Positions 1 through 8,158 of a stretch of 12,149 nucleotides of DNA are shown here, piece by piece (the stretch's first letter is position 1; every line of letters starts with the position of its first letter). The DNA comes from CAINEC01 sp046052065 (GTDB lineage: Bacteria; Bacteroidota; Bacteroidia; AKYH767-A; OLB10), in contig JBJOND010000079.1 in the NCBI GenBank assembly GCA_046052065.1, positions 1 to 12,149 of the forward strand, read 5' to 3'. Both the position numbers and the translations under genes were made by a program. The notes beneath the pieces are model-generated. The model was not told where the DNA came from and did not search any database. It saw only the letters and a list, made by a program, of their open reading frames with translations.

Positions 1-28
1 TTAAGAAAAACGGCGTCAGTTGCCGCCG
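1..28 (-). terminator. Possible intrinsic terminator on the - strand
   Basis: Read on the - strand, CGGCG (28-24) pairs with CGCCG (15-11) across an 8-base loop and is followed at once by TTTTTC (10-5). A GC stem followed by a T-run is the layout of a rho-independent terminator. The stem is only 5 bp, and no - strand gene that would need it is identified nearby. Confidence 0.3.
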
Positions 29-29
29 G

Positions 30-75
30 CCTGGGAGTTACCGATTGGATTACTATCCAATCAGTCCCTCCCAGG
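30..75. repeat. Long nested palindrome (extended hairpin)
   Basis: Outer arms CCTGGGAG (30-37) and CTCCCAGG (68-75) enclose inner arms GATTGGAT (43-50) and ATCCAATC (55-62) around a TACT loop. Two 5-base unpaired stretches separate the two 8-bp stems. All 16 pairs are perfect. There is no T-run after it on the + strand, so it is not a standard terminator for that strand. It lies just left of the truncated permease and may be a mobile-element end or a structured RNA; the sequence alone does not decide. Confidence 0.6.
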
Positions 76-118
76 GTTAACTTTAATACAGCTGTAATCT
101 ATTTACACAAAGAATTAG

Positions 119-292
119 ACGCTACCTAAAAAAGCATCATCTGCAATATATAGTAATATTCCAGATTTCTATTTTACTCCTGTTTCAATGCGTGTTAGGT
201 TAAAGGAAAATGTCTTGAGCATTGTTTCTTTATTTATGTGGGCAATTATTTGCGCTTTTGGTTTAAGTAGCTTAAAAGATAAAGTCAATTAA
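119..292 (+). pseudogene. C-terminal remnant of DUF3526-type ABC permease (A')
   Basis: This frame follows an in-frame TAG at 116-118 and runs to TAA at 290-292. It contains IPDFYFTPVSMRVRLKENVL, then one hydrophobic membrane segment, then the tail SSLKDKVN. It matches the end of the intact permease at 4930-6384, where a PDFNYTF stretch is likewise followed by a charged linker, a last membrane helix and a polar tail. It is therefore the stump of an A-type subunit, with roughly 400 residues lost. The next permease starts 5 bases downstream, which reproduces the close A-then-B order of the intact pair at 4930-7721. The join with foreign-looking sequence lies upstream, probably between 76 and 135. 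The family match is inferred from pattern and neighbour comparison. Confidence 0.65.
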
Positions 293-297
293 TCAAT

Positions 298-1713
298 ATG
301 CAATTATTTAAGTTGATATTCAATAGTGAGTGTAGAATATTAATACGCAGTAGCATCTTTATATTTTCAATGCTATTCTTTCTGATACTTTCTGGGTATG
401 CTATTTATTATGGGCATTCAATAATTGAAATACAAAAAATAACAATCGAAAAGGTTAGACTAGATAATGAAGAACGTTTTCAAAAACTCAAGTCAAGTAT
501 TAATAGCGATACACTTCCCAATGTAGTAGGCAATAGATTATTTAGGATGGTTTCAAATCCACCATCAGCACTTGCCGCTTTTACAATTGGGCAAAGAGAT
601 ATACTTCCTTTTTATGGAACTATCCGCTATTGGGCTTTAAGTAGGCAGTCGCTTGTTACAGAATCCGCAAATCCTGAAAAACTTGTTGCGGGAAACTTTG
701 ACTTGGCATTTGTATTCATACAAATTCTTCCACTCTTGATCATTGGATTGGGATATAATCTTATATCGAGTGAACGAGAAACTGGAACACTCTCTATGGT
801 TTTATCTTTCCCAATTACAGTACAAAAGATACTGTTATATAAATTGTTGACAAGATTCATCATCATTCTAACAGCTGTTATTATTGTAATTATTATAGGA
901 TGCATTTACAGCAATATTGCTATTAATAAGGATCTTCTTAATTGGAGCGCTGTTGTAGTAGTATATACATTGTTTTGGTTTTGTATTTTATATTTCCTGA
1001 ATACACTTGGAAAATCTTCCTCATTTAATGCATTAACATCTCTTGGTGTATGGCTTTTATTGATATTCCTGATTCCAGCAGCAATAAATATTTATGTTGG
1101 CATAAGATATCCAATGAGTTCAAAGCAAGAATTGTCTCAGACAATTCGTCATGAATATGAGGAGCTTTGGGAAAAATATGATGACGCAACTTACCGAAAT
1201 GAGGTTGCTATAGCTTTTGGGAATAAGAATCCTGCCTACAAATCCGACACTAGTTATAATTGGAGTGATAAATACATGCTTGCACAATATGATAATTATG
1301 ATCAAAAATTAAAGCCGTTGCTAGAAAAACACCAAGATGAAGCATTAAAAAGAGAAGAGTTAACAGCTGCAATAGGTCGTTTCAACCCTGTTGTGAGCGC
1401 ACAATTACTTATGAATCATATAGCTCAAACAGATGTAATAGCGCACCTAGAGTTTCAAAATCATATCAATGTTTTTCATGCTGAATTGAAATCATTTTTT
1501 TATGCAAAGGTTTTTTCTAATTCGAAATTTAGCGCGAGTGAATTTAGTTCTATACCAACATATAAACCTATAAGATAATCTACTGATATACAGATATTAG
1601 ACTATGCTATGAATGTACTCTTTTATGTTTTTTTGATTGTTACATATCCTTTGGGAGTAAAACGTAATAGAAAACAGAGTCATATTTTAACAAATTCAAA
1701 AATTGTACTTTGA
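298..1713 (+). pseudogene. DUF3526-type ABC transporter permease B', interrupted by an in-frame TAA
   Basis: The ATG at 298 gives 426 residues before TAA at 1576-1578. There is an N-terminal membrane helix (~14-39), an extracytoplasmic stretch with the IGQRDI motif (97-102), helices at ~135-156, 185-205, 216-238 and 245-268, the cytoplasmic motif ERETGT (159-164) after the second helix, and a second long extracytoplasmic domain. The last helix, present in the relative at 6384-7721, is missing before the stop. It is found after the stop in the same frame (NVLFYVFLIVTYPLGVKRN, about codons 443-461), and the frame ends at TGA 1711-1713, overlapping the TTG start of the next gene as TTGA. Restored length is ~471 codons, close to its relatives (484 and 445). 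It probably acts as an inner-membrane subunit paired with A'. Either a nonsense mutation removed the final helix or the stop is read through; the 426-residue form may still insert in the membrane. Confidence 0.8.
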
Positions 1714-2408
1714 AAAAAATAATTTTTCTCCTATTTATAATCTGTGTAAAATTTGTTTATTCACAGAGTACTTTGAATAAATATGGATTAGCAATATATG
1801 ATAGTACATCTTCTCTACTGTCACAGATTCAGACTGATAGTAATAAAAGATTTGTCAATCTCAAGGATTTTATACCAGGCGTTGTTTTGGACATAAAATA
1901 CGCAACATCACAAAATGTTTTTTATGAACAATTGTATCCTAAGGCCTATGCACTCTTAAGATTTCCCGCAGCTGACGCATTAAAAAAGGTTCAATTAGAA
2001 TTGAATTCAAAAGGCTACGGATTGAAAATATATGATGCCTACAGGCCCTATTCTGTTACTTGTAGGATGTGGGATATTTTACCTGATTCAATATATATGG
2101 GTCTGCCATGGACTGGAAGCAAACACAATAGAGGTATTTCAGTTGACTTAACGCTTGTTGATTTTAAAAGTAAAAGGGAAATAAAAATGCCAACGCCTTT
2201 TGATGCGCTTGTCTATGCCTCACATCCTTACTTTTCTTTATTACCCGAGGAAATTTTACGAAACAGGGATTTACTGATTAACACAATGATTAAATATGGT
2301 TTCAAAGTAGATCCGGTTGAATGGTGGCATTTTAACTACCTAAGTGATAAATCATTTGAACTGCTTGATATACCCCATGAAGAAATCATCAAAACAATAA
2401 AAAAGTAA
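1710..2408 (+). CDS. Secreted VanX-like D-Ala-D-Ala dipeptidase (peptidase M15D)
   Basis: A zinc peptidase of the VanX/DdpX family, which cleaves D-alanyl-D-alanine and related dipeptides. The 232 residues begin with a signal peptide (1-18, cut before Q19), so it should act outside the cytoplasm. The family motif SxHxxGxxxD is present as SKHNRGISVD (137-146), with H139 and D146 as zinc ligands. EWWHF (204-208) supplies the catalytic E204 and third ligand H207, and YDAYRP (108-113) supplies the arginine (R112) expected to bind the transition state. All key residues are intact. The start is TTG at 1710, chosen because it gives a clean signal peptide and forms a TTGA overlap with the extended upstream permease frame. 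The next gene begins 4 bases downstream. Cytoplasmic VanX serves vancomycin resistance; a secreted one among permeases and a receptor more likely trims peptidoglycan-derived or natural-product peptides, which is inference. Confidence 0.9.
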   Translation: MKKIIFLLFIICVKFVYSQSTLNKYGLAIYDSTSSLLSQIQTDSNKRFVNLKDFIPGVVLDIKYATSQNVFYEQLYPKAYALLRFPAADALKKVQLELNSKGYGLKIYDAYRPYSVTCRMWDILPDSIYMGLPWTGSKHNRGISVDLTLVDFKSKREIKMPTPFDALVYASHPYFSLLPEEILRNRDLLINTMIKYGFKVDPVEWWHFNYLSDKSFELLDIPHEEIIKTIKK

Positions 2409-2412
2409 ATCA

Positions 2413-4905
2413 ATGAAAACAAACATTTTATTGCTCTTTGCGCTCCTATTTTCATCATTTTCACTTTGCCAGAACAGTATTAAAGGAAAAATTCTGATTG
2501 AAAATGGTAAACCTCTACCTGGAGCTACCATTAAACTTAAATTGAAAGATAAGGTTTACACAACAATTTCTAGTCAGGAAGGATACTATCGGCTTGATAA
2601 TCTTGAATCAGGGACATTTTTATTTACGGCTTCTGCTTTAGGATACGACAATCTTACTGTTAAAGTAAACATCTCTGGAGATATTGAACAGAATTTTGAA
2701 TTATTAATTTCCACTTCCAATTTACCTGATGTCGAAGTGATTGGTCGTACAGCAAAGAAATACAATAGTGATTATTCTTATGCTTCAACAAGAATTTCCA
2801 TGTTAAATAAAGACATTCCGAATTCAATAGGCACAATAACCAAAGAAATGATCGCTGATCGACAAGCTTTTCAGCTTGCTGACGCAGTAAAAGTTATTCC
2901 TGGTGTAGTGCCGTCAAGTATCTATAACCAGTATTCAATAAGAGGAATTAGTCAGAATGAAGAGGGTCAAATTATTAATGGTATGCGCACAAGGCAATAT
3001 TATTTTCTGCAGCCGATTACCAGTCATATTGAAAGAGTAGAGGTATTAAAGGGTCCGGCTTCAGCAACTTTTGCCAGTGTTGATCCTGGAGGTAGTATTA
3101 ACATGGTTACAAAGAAACCTTTGTCAGTTGATAGAAAAGAGGTATCAATTTCTGCTGGAAGTTTTGCAACGATGAGAGGAACAATTGATTTTACAGGGCC
3201 ATTAAATCAAAGTAAAACACTTCTTTACCGTTTGAATGGAGCATACCAGCAAGCATCCAGTTATAGAGATTTGGTTAAGAATAATTCCTTTTTACTGACC
3301 CCATCCATTTCATATATTCCAAATGATAAAACGTCAATCAATATTGAAATGATTCATTCTAATTTGGAAGGAAATTTAGATCGTGGACAGCCAATATTTG
3401 GTGCTGTTGCTGGAGCAACAAACCTTAACAGCACACCTATTTCCCTGAACCTTGGAGCATCCAGTGATTTCTTTACATCCAAAGAGTTAATGACCACAGC
3501 ATTAATTTCTCATAAATTCAGCAAATCAATAAGCTTTAATGCTGCTTACATGAAGCAGACATGGCAGGAGGATTTGTTGGAACACAGAACAAATAATGCT
3601 TTTGCACCTGATATCAATAACCAACCTGTGAATAGTTTGGTTGGTATGCAGCTGGTCCAAAGAAAGCAGAATTGGAATGTGGATAATTTAAATGCATATT
3701 TGAATTTTGATTTTTCTACCGGAGATATTCATCACAAACTATTGATAGGATATGATTTGCAATCTTGGGAGAAACTTAAAGGTGGAGGTCAGAATGCTGC
3801 AAGGGGTTTTCTATTAACGAATGGATCTGTAGCAAATAGTTTTGTATTGGCAAATGCGGCGAATTATCAGACAATGGTTGTAGATGGAAGAACTATTCCC
3901 AGGCCAAACGTTCCACATTTCAATCTCGCCAATCCCACTTATACATTAAGAAACATCAATGAATATACTTTAAATGTCAGAACAGCGATTCCTTCAGCCT
4001 TAACAACAACAAATGCCATTTATGTACAGGAGCAATTGAAGTTTAAAAAATTATTGATTCTCCTTGGGTTAAGGCAAGAATGGTTTGAAGACATTACCAA
4101 TTATCAAACAAAAACAGAACTTGGTTTCAAAAATGCTAAGCTGCTCCCGCGTATAGGAGTGACTTATAGCATTAACAAGTACATAAATCTTTATGCAACC
4201 TATTTGGAGGGTTATCAGCCACAGAGTAATACGGTTACACTTATGCCAAATACTAGCGGTTATTTCTGGACTTCTCAATCTGCTGCTAGATTTAGGCCGT
4301 TGGAAAGCAATTTGAAAGAAATAGGTGCTAAGGCTTCTATTGCAAACAATCGTTTATCATTAAACATGAGTTTATATGAAATTAACCAAAAGAATATTTT
4401 GTTGAATGCAGATGTTCCAGCTTTCCCAGATTCCTTAATTACCAGAGGAGCACAACAAAGCAGGGGCTTTGAAATTGATATCACTGGTTATATTAATCCA
4501 AACTGGCAAATCAATGCGTCTTATAGTTATATTGATTCAAAAATCTTGGAAGATAATGATCCAACGCTGAAAGGGCAGAGAACTCAGAATACACCAACAA
4601 ACAGCGCTAGTTTGTGGTCAAGATATAATTTCTCAAACAGATCTCCTCTGAAAGATATAGGCATAGGTTTGGGAGCGCAACACAATGGAAGCAGAATTCC
4701 TTGGTTTACAAGGGCGTTTGAAACCCCAGCATTTACAGTGTTCGACATGGCAATATATTATAGTCCTGGCCAGAGTAAAATGCAATTGGCAATTAACGTG
4801 AATAATTTATTCAATAAGACATATTGGATTGGCGCACAATCATACACAAGACTTTTCCCAGGAGCCCCGAGAAGTTTCATGTTAACAGCTACTTATCGTT
4901 TCTAA
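2413..4905 (+). CDS. TonB-dependent siderophore-type outer-membrane receptor with N-terminal CarboxypepD_reg-like domain
   Basis: An 830-residue outer-membrane transporter. Signal peptide 1-20; a carboxypeptidase-regulatory-like beta domain at ~22-97 (IKGKILIENGKPLPGATI and EGYYRLDNL), typical of Bacteroidota receptors; a TonB-box-like segment LPDVEVIG (104-111); a plug domain ~135-236 containing IRGISQNEEGQIINGMRT and ERVEVLKGPASATFASVDPG followed by GGSINMVTKKP; then a 22-strand-type barrel ending in aromatic YRF. Plug wording and length fit the FhuA/FecA-like siderophore receptor class rather than SusC (usually ~1000 residues with a SusD partner, absent here). It starts 4 bases after the dipeptidase and ends 24 bases before permease A, so it sits in the middle of the permease operon. 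Substrate unknown; an iron chelate or a peptide-like compound handled by the same locus are both possible. Confidence 0.93.
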   Translation: MKTNILLLFALLFSSFSLCQNSIKGKILIENGKPLPGATIKLKLKDKVYTTISSQEGYYRLDNLESGTFLFTASALGYDNLTVKVNISGDIEQNFELLISTSNLPDVEVIGRTAKKYNSDYSYASTRISMLNKDIPNSIGTITKEMIADRQAFQLADAVKVIPGVVPSSIYNQYSIRGISQNEEGQIINGMRTRQYYFLQPITSHIERVEVLKGPASATFASVDPGGSINMVTKKPLSVDRKEVSISAGSFATMRGTIDFTGPLNQSKTLLYRLNGAYQQASSYRDLVKNNSFLLTPSISYIPNDKTSINIEMIHSNLEGNLDRGQPIFGAVAGATNLNSTPISLNLGASSDFFTSKELMTTALISHKFSKSISFNAAYMKQTWQEDLLEHRTNNAFAPDINNQPVNSLVGMQLVQRKQNWNVDNLNAYLNFDFSTGDIHHKLLIGYDLQSWEKLKGGGQNAARGFLLTNGSVANSFVLANAANYQTMVVDGRTIPRPNVPHFNLANPTYTLRNINEYTLNVRTAIPSALTTTNAIYVQEQLKFKKLLILLGLRQEWFEDITNYQTKTELGFKNAKLLPRIGVTYSINKYINLYATYLEGYQPQSNTVTLMPNTSGYFWTSQSAARFRPLESNLKEIGAKASIANNRLSLNMSLYEINQKNILLNADVPAFPDSLITRGAQQSRGFEIDITGYINPNWQINASYSYIDSKILEDNDPTLKGQRTQNTPTNSASLWSRYNFSNRSPLKDIGIGLGAQHNGSRIPWFTRAFETPAFTVFDMAIYYSPGQSKMQLAINVNNLFNKTYWIGAQSYTRLFPGAPRSFMLTATYRF

Positions 4906-4929
4906 AATCTGTAAGTTGATACAAAGAAA

Positions 4930-6384
4930 ATGGCGATGAACGTTACTATAGTTATCATACAGCAGTCAGTAAAGAACATCTTGAAACAACGAATATTTTA
5001 TTTTTTGTTTTCACTATTTCTTTTGCTGCTGCTGTATGCTGCTATAACAGCAGATCGATATTTTGTTAAACAAAATGATCAACAATTATTCTATCAAAAA
5101 TTGATTCGAAAAAGCTGGGATGATAATCCGGATAAACATCCACACAGGATGGCTCATTTTGGCAGCTTTGCTTTACGACTTAAAAATCCATTGAGCATAT
5201 TTGATTATGGTTTGGATAACTATGCAGGAAATGTAATATTTCTTGAAGCACATAAACAGAATAGTGTTAATTATAGTGAAGCAAGTTTTAGTACCGGTAT
5301 ACTTCGTTTGGGAGAATTGAGTATATCCATGTTGCTCCAAATTATATTGCCCTTGATTTTATTCTTTCTGGGTTATGGAACTGTAGCAGCTGATAAAGAG
5401 AACAGCACATTAAAAATACTTATTGTTCAGGGAGTGAGTAAATTTCAGCTCTTGTTTGGAAAAGCAATTGGACTTTGGGTTATTAGTTTTCTATTTTTGA
5501 TTCCAGCTTTTTTAATAACAGGTATATTGCTTTGGAAGCATGAATCCATAATTCCTTGGACTGAAGTTATTTTAAGAATTTCCTGTTTAATTATTTTATA
5601 CGTTTTGTTTTTTTGGTTAGTATGTGTAACCGCAGTAATCATCTCCTCAAAATCGAAAACATCGAAAAATGCTTTGATTGTCCTAATGGGCATTTGGCTT
5701 TTTATGGCTATTTTATTACCGAGAATAGCGCCAGTTTTGATAACTTCCATTTATCCTTCGCCTGATAAGCTAACCTTTGATGCTGATGTAGAAAAAGATA
5801 TACTTAGGCAGGGGGATAGTCATAATCCAGATGATCCCTTTTATAAAAGTATTAAAGATAGTGTCCTCAATAAATATAGAGTTTCAGTAGCAGACAGTCT
5901 ACCTGTTAATCTTGGTGGTATTGTTGCAAGCGTTGGAGAGAAAATCAGTGCTGAAACGTATAAAAAGCACCATGCAGATTTGATGCACATCTATTTTAAA
6001 CAAATTGATTTAATCACGCAGATTGGTTTTTTTAATCCATTTATGATGTTAAAAAGTATTTCAATGGGCTTTTGTGGAAGCAGTTTTAAAGACTATGTGC
6101 ATTTTCAAGATCAGTCGGAAGTATATCGATACCGTCTTGCCCAGAATATGAACACATTGCAGACTAACCATATAACAAATAAAAAAAGTTCTGAAGGCTC
6201 GCATGTATTTCATGTTGAGAATTATTACTTTAAACAGTTTCCAGATTTCAATTATACATTTTTGATATTTAAGGATGCTGTAAAAGAGCAAGAGAGTGTA
6301 ATGATTGGATTACTGTGTTGGACCTTCGCTTCGATATACTTAATGGTTAATGCCTCAAAATCACTGAAAGTAATAGATGAGTAA
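4930..6384 (+). CDS. DUF3526-type ABC transporter permease subunit A
   Basis: A 484-residue inner-membrane protein. Helix 1 at ~21-41; an extracytoplasmic domain with the signature HPHRMAHFGSFALRLKNP (70-87), then FDYGLDNYAG (91-100) and LEAHKQN (105-111), wording characteristic of this ABC-2-like family; helices at ~131-152, 180-201, 214-238 and 248-270; the cytoplasmic motif DKENST (155-160); a large second extracytoplasmic domain; and a last helix near 455-473. The start could be ATG 4930 or 4936; both leave the first helix intact. Its stop overlaps the next start (TAATG, 6382-6386), so A and B are translationally coupled and probably form a heterodimer. No ATP-binding partner is encoded in the window. 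Family function is export or transmembrane transport powered by a separate ATPase; the cargo is unknown. Confidence 0.88.
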   Translation: MAMNVTIVIIQQSVKNILKQRIFYFLFSLFLLLLLYAAITADRYFVKQNDQQLFYQKLIRKSWDDNPDKHPHRMAHFGSFALRLKNPLSIFDYGLDNYAGNVIFLEAHKQNSVNYSEASFSTGILRLGELSISMLLQIILPLILFFLGYGTVAADKENSTLKILIVQGVSKFQLLFGKAIGLWVISFLFLIPAFLITGILLWKHESIIPWTEVILRISCLIILYVLFFWLVCVTAVIISSKSKTSKNALIVLMGIWLFMAILLPRIAPVLITSIYPSPDKLTFDADVEKDILRQGDSHNPDDPFYKSIKDSVLNKYRVSVADSLPVNLGGIVASVGEKISAETYKKHHADLMHIYFKQIDLITQIGFFNPFMMLKSISMGFCGSSFKDYVHFQDQSEVYRYRLAQNMNTLQTNHITNKKSSEGSHVFHVENYYFKQFPDFNYTFLIFKDAVKEQESVMIGLLCWTFASIYLMVNASKSLKVIDE

Positions 6385-7721
6385 TGTATACATTGTTATT
6401 TAAAAAATTCCTGCGCAATAAAATCGCATTGTTTTCAATTATTTTGTTATTCCTTTCGGGTACAGTTAGCCTGTATGTAGGAAAAACATTTTTGTTGAAT
6501 CAACAACAATCAATTCAAAATGCTACCGTTTTTCAAGATTCGCATCTTAGAAGAATGACATCACTACATCAAAATGATTTTGGACTTTTGATGTATTACC
6601 TAAAGTTTATTTATATACATAAAACCTCACCATTATCAGGGCTTGCAATTGGACAAAGAGATATCAATAGCAGTTTGCAGACATTAACCATTAGAGGTTT
6701 AGAAGGTCAGAAGTATGATTCTGATCTTAGAAATCCATTTTTATTGTTAATGGGAAACTTCGATTTTTCTTTTGTTCTCCTTTATCTTTTTCCGCTTGTA
6801 ATCATCGTTCTGCTATTTAATTTGTTTAGTGAAGAATACGAGAGCGGAACTTGGGTGCTTGTTACATCACAATCCACACAACCAATCAAATTTTTGATAG
6901 TAAAATTATCAATACCATTTATTTTTTTGATTGGAGTGTATTTTATATTATTGGTATTATCAGTTTTTATATTATGCATACCATTAAACCAGATTTTCAT
7001 TTCGTTTATAATCAGTAATTTATTTTACATATTTATTTGGTTTTCTTTGTCATCATTTATTATTTCTTTTTTTAGAAGTAGTTATTTTAATTCTATTGCA
7101 CTTTTGAGTATTTGGTTGCTGTTGACGATTTTGATTCCGGCTATTGTGAATAATTATGTTACACAGAAGTATCCTGTTCCTGAGTCATTGAATACAATGT
7201 TGAAGCAAAGAGATGGTTACCATAAGAAGTGGGATTTACCCCAAGAGAACACCTTAAATTTGTTTTTTAAGGAATATCCTTCATTGAAACATTATTCATG
7301 GCAAAAAGAAGGATTCAATTGGATTTGGTACTATGCTATGCAACATGCAGGTGATATTGAATCGAGAACTGATAGTAAAGAATTTGTAAGCAAGCTTAAG
7401 GCAAGAGAGCAATCGACTGCTTATTTTGGGTATTTTTTACCTACTCTATACAATCAGCTTTTAAATACCCGTTTGGCTGGTTCGGATTTAAGCAGTCAAC
7501 TCAATTATCTTGAACAAATGACTTTATTCCATGAGAAAACAAGATTGTACTTCTATCCAAAAATATTTAAGTCAGAAAATGCTTTAAATGAGGATTGGTC
7601 TAAAAATAAGCAGCAAACATTTGTCGATGTAATACAGTTGAAATACTGGAAGATATTTTATCCAGTCATTTTTGTAGTGTTGTTTATTCTTATGGCATTA
7701 TTTAATATAAAGAAAGTATAA
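6384..7721 (+). CDS. DUF3526-type ABC transporter permease subunit B
   Basis: A 445-residue inner-membrane protein paired with subunit A by the TAATG overlap. Helix 1 lies at ~13-33; the extracytoplasmic part carries IGQRDI (89-94) and NPFLLLMGNFDFSFV (117-131), both also present as variants in B' at 298-1713 (IGQRDI and GNFDLAFV), so B and B' are of one type. Further helices are at ~127-148, 173-198, 208-229 and 236-260. The cytoplasmic motif EYESGT (151-156) matches ERETGT of B'. A second extracytoplasmic domain follows, and a final helix at ~425-443 ends in IKKV. This complete end is the template that shows what the interrupted B' lost. It is the last gene of the operon; the following 41 bases hold a new promoter. 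A separate ATPase must serve it, not seen here. Confidence 0.88.
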   Translation: MYTLLFKKFLRNKIALFSIILLFLSGTVSLYVGKTFLLNQQQSIQNATVFQDSHLRRMTSLHQNDFGLLMYYLKFIYIHKTSPLSGLAIGQRDINSSLQTLTIRGLEGQKYDSDLRNPFLLLMGNFDFSFVLLYLFPLVIIVLLFNLFSEEYESGTWVLVTSQSTQPIKFLIVKLSIPFIFLIGVYFILLVLSVFILCIPLNQIFISFIISNLFYIFIWFSLSSFIISFFRSSYFNSIALLSIWLLLTILIPAIVNNYVTQKYPVPESLNTMLKQRDGYHKKWDLPQENTLNLFFKEYPSLKHYSWQKEGFNWIWYYAMQHAGDIESRTDSKEFVSKLKAREQSTAYFGYFLPTLYNQLLNTRLAGSDLSSQLNYLEQMTLFHEKTRLYFYPKIFKSENALNEDWSKNKQQTFVDVIQLKYWKIFYPVIFVVLFILMALFNIKKV

Positions 7722-7729
7722 ATTTCATC

Positions 7730-7754
7730 TTGTTTAATTAATTCTTTAATTTTG
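7730..7754 (+). promoter_or_regulatory. Candidate Bacteroidota promoter (TTG ... TAATTTTG)
   Basis: TAATTTTG at 7747-7754 fits the Bacteroidota -7 consensus TAnnTTTG exactly and is followed by CA, as often seen. The nearest TTG for the -33 element is at 7730-7732, only 14 bases upstream, which is shorter than usual. Transcription would begin at about 7759-7762, immediately before ATG 7763, so the message would have almost no leader. It would separate the small CxGKC protein and second receptor from the permease operon. Confidence 0.55.
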
Positions 7755-7762
7755 CATTTTAA

Positions 7763-8146
7763 ATGAAACGTTTATTTGCCTTTTTATTGGCAATACTTAT
7801 CCTCTTACAGCCCTTTAGTTGCCTATGGGTCTATGTTTCATTTAAAATAGATCAAAGCCAGATTGCAAAAACACTTTGTGTTCAAAAAGAAATCAAGAAC
7901 AATACCTGTAAGGGAAAGTGTCAGCTAAAAAAACGATTGGCAAATGCAGAAAAGGAAACTGAAAAACAGTTACCAAGTAATCAGAAGCAGAAGTTAGAGT
8001 CAGTCTGTTTTATTTCAACAAAATATCTGTACTTAAATTATTCTTTTGGAAGAAACTCAGCAAAGAAGTATTCATCTATTCCTGATTTTTACAAAGCATC
8101 ATTTAGCCTCAATATCTTCCATTCGCCACAGGAAAGGTTCATATAG
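7763..8146 (+). CDS. Small signal-peptide protein with CxGKCxL motif, function unknown
   Basis: A 127-residue protein. A hydrophobic N-terminus (1-25, KRLFAFLLAILILLQPFSC) acts as a signal peptide or anchor, with Cys20 at a place where a lipoprotein cysteine could sit, although the preceding PFS is a poor lipobox. After a YVSFKIDQSQIAKTLCV stretch comes CKGKCQLKKRL (49-59), then a charged linker and a less distinctive C-terminal part with Cys82. Small Bacteroidota proteins with the same layout (helix, IAxxLC, CxGKCxLxKxL) are a recurrent unnamed family as far as I recall. The paired cysteines suggest metal binding or a disulfide, but I cannot assign a function. It has its own promoter-like box, and the second receptor follows 97 bases downstream, so the two may work together in metal or cofactor uptake. 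Confidence 0.75.
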   Translation: MKRLFAFLLAILILLQPFSCLWVYVSFKIDQSQIAKTLCVQKEIKNNTCKGKCQLKKRLANAEKETEKQLPSNQKQKLESVCFISTKYLYLNYSFGRNSAKKYSSIPDFYKASFSLNIFHSPQERFI

Positions 8147-8158
8147 GAATTTTATGTA

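Larger units (their letters stand above)
1..129 (+). other. Open frame of unknown origin at left edge (possible C-terminal coding fragment)
   Basis: A + strand frame is open from base 1 to a TAA at 127-129, giving 42 residues that begin LRKTASVAAGLGVTDWITIQ and end HKELDAT. I do not recognise it. Its first ~75 bases are clearly more GC-rich than the rest of the window, and the other frames are also partly open, so the open frame may be chance. It overlaps the start of the permease remnant in another frame, which suggests that two sequences of different origin were joined somewhere around bases 76-135. It could be the end of a gene or of a mobile element lying mostly outside the window. Confidence 0.2.

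Noticed and set aside
627..905. Open - strand frame inside permease B' (and similar ones inside the other large genes at 1120, 4069, 4275, 5445, 6061, 6782, 9917 and 10708)
   Set aside because: They lie antisense within well-supported genes, show no family motifs and are best explained as shadows of AT-rich membrane or barrel coding sequence.
1579..1709. Ordinary intergenic spacer between permease B' and the dipeptidase
   Set aside because: The stretch is in frame with the permease, encodes its expected last helix and ends in an overlap with the next start, so it is former or read-through coding sequence.
1710..2408. Part of a vancomycin resistance operon
   Set aside because: No vanH, vanA/B-type ligase or VanRS genes are present, and this protein has a signal peptide, unlike cytoplasmic VanX.
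2413..4905. SusC-type glycan receptor
   Set aside because: It is shorter than usual SusC proteins, the plug wording is of siderophore-receptor type, and no SusD-like lipoprotein follows.
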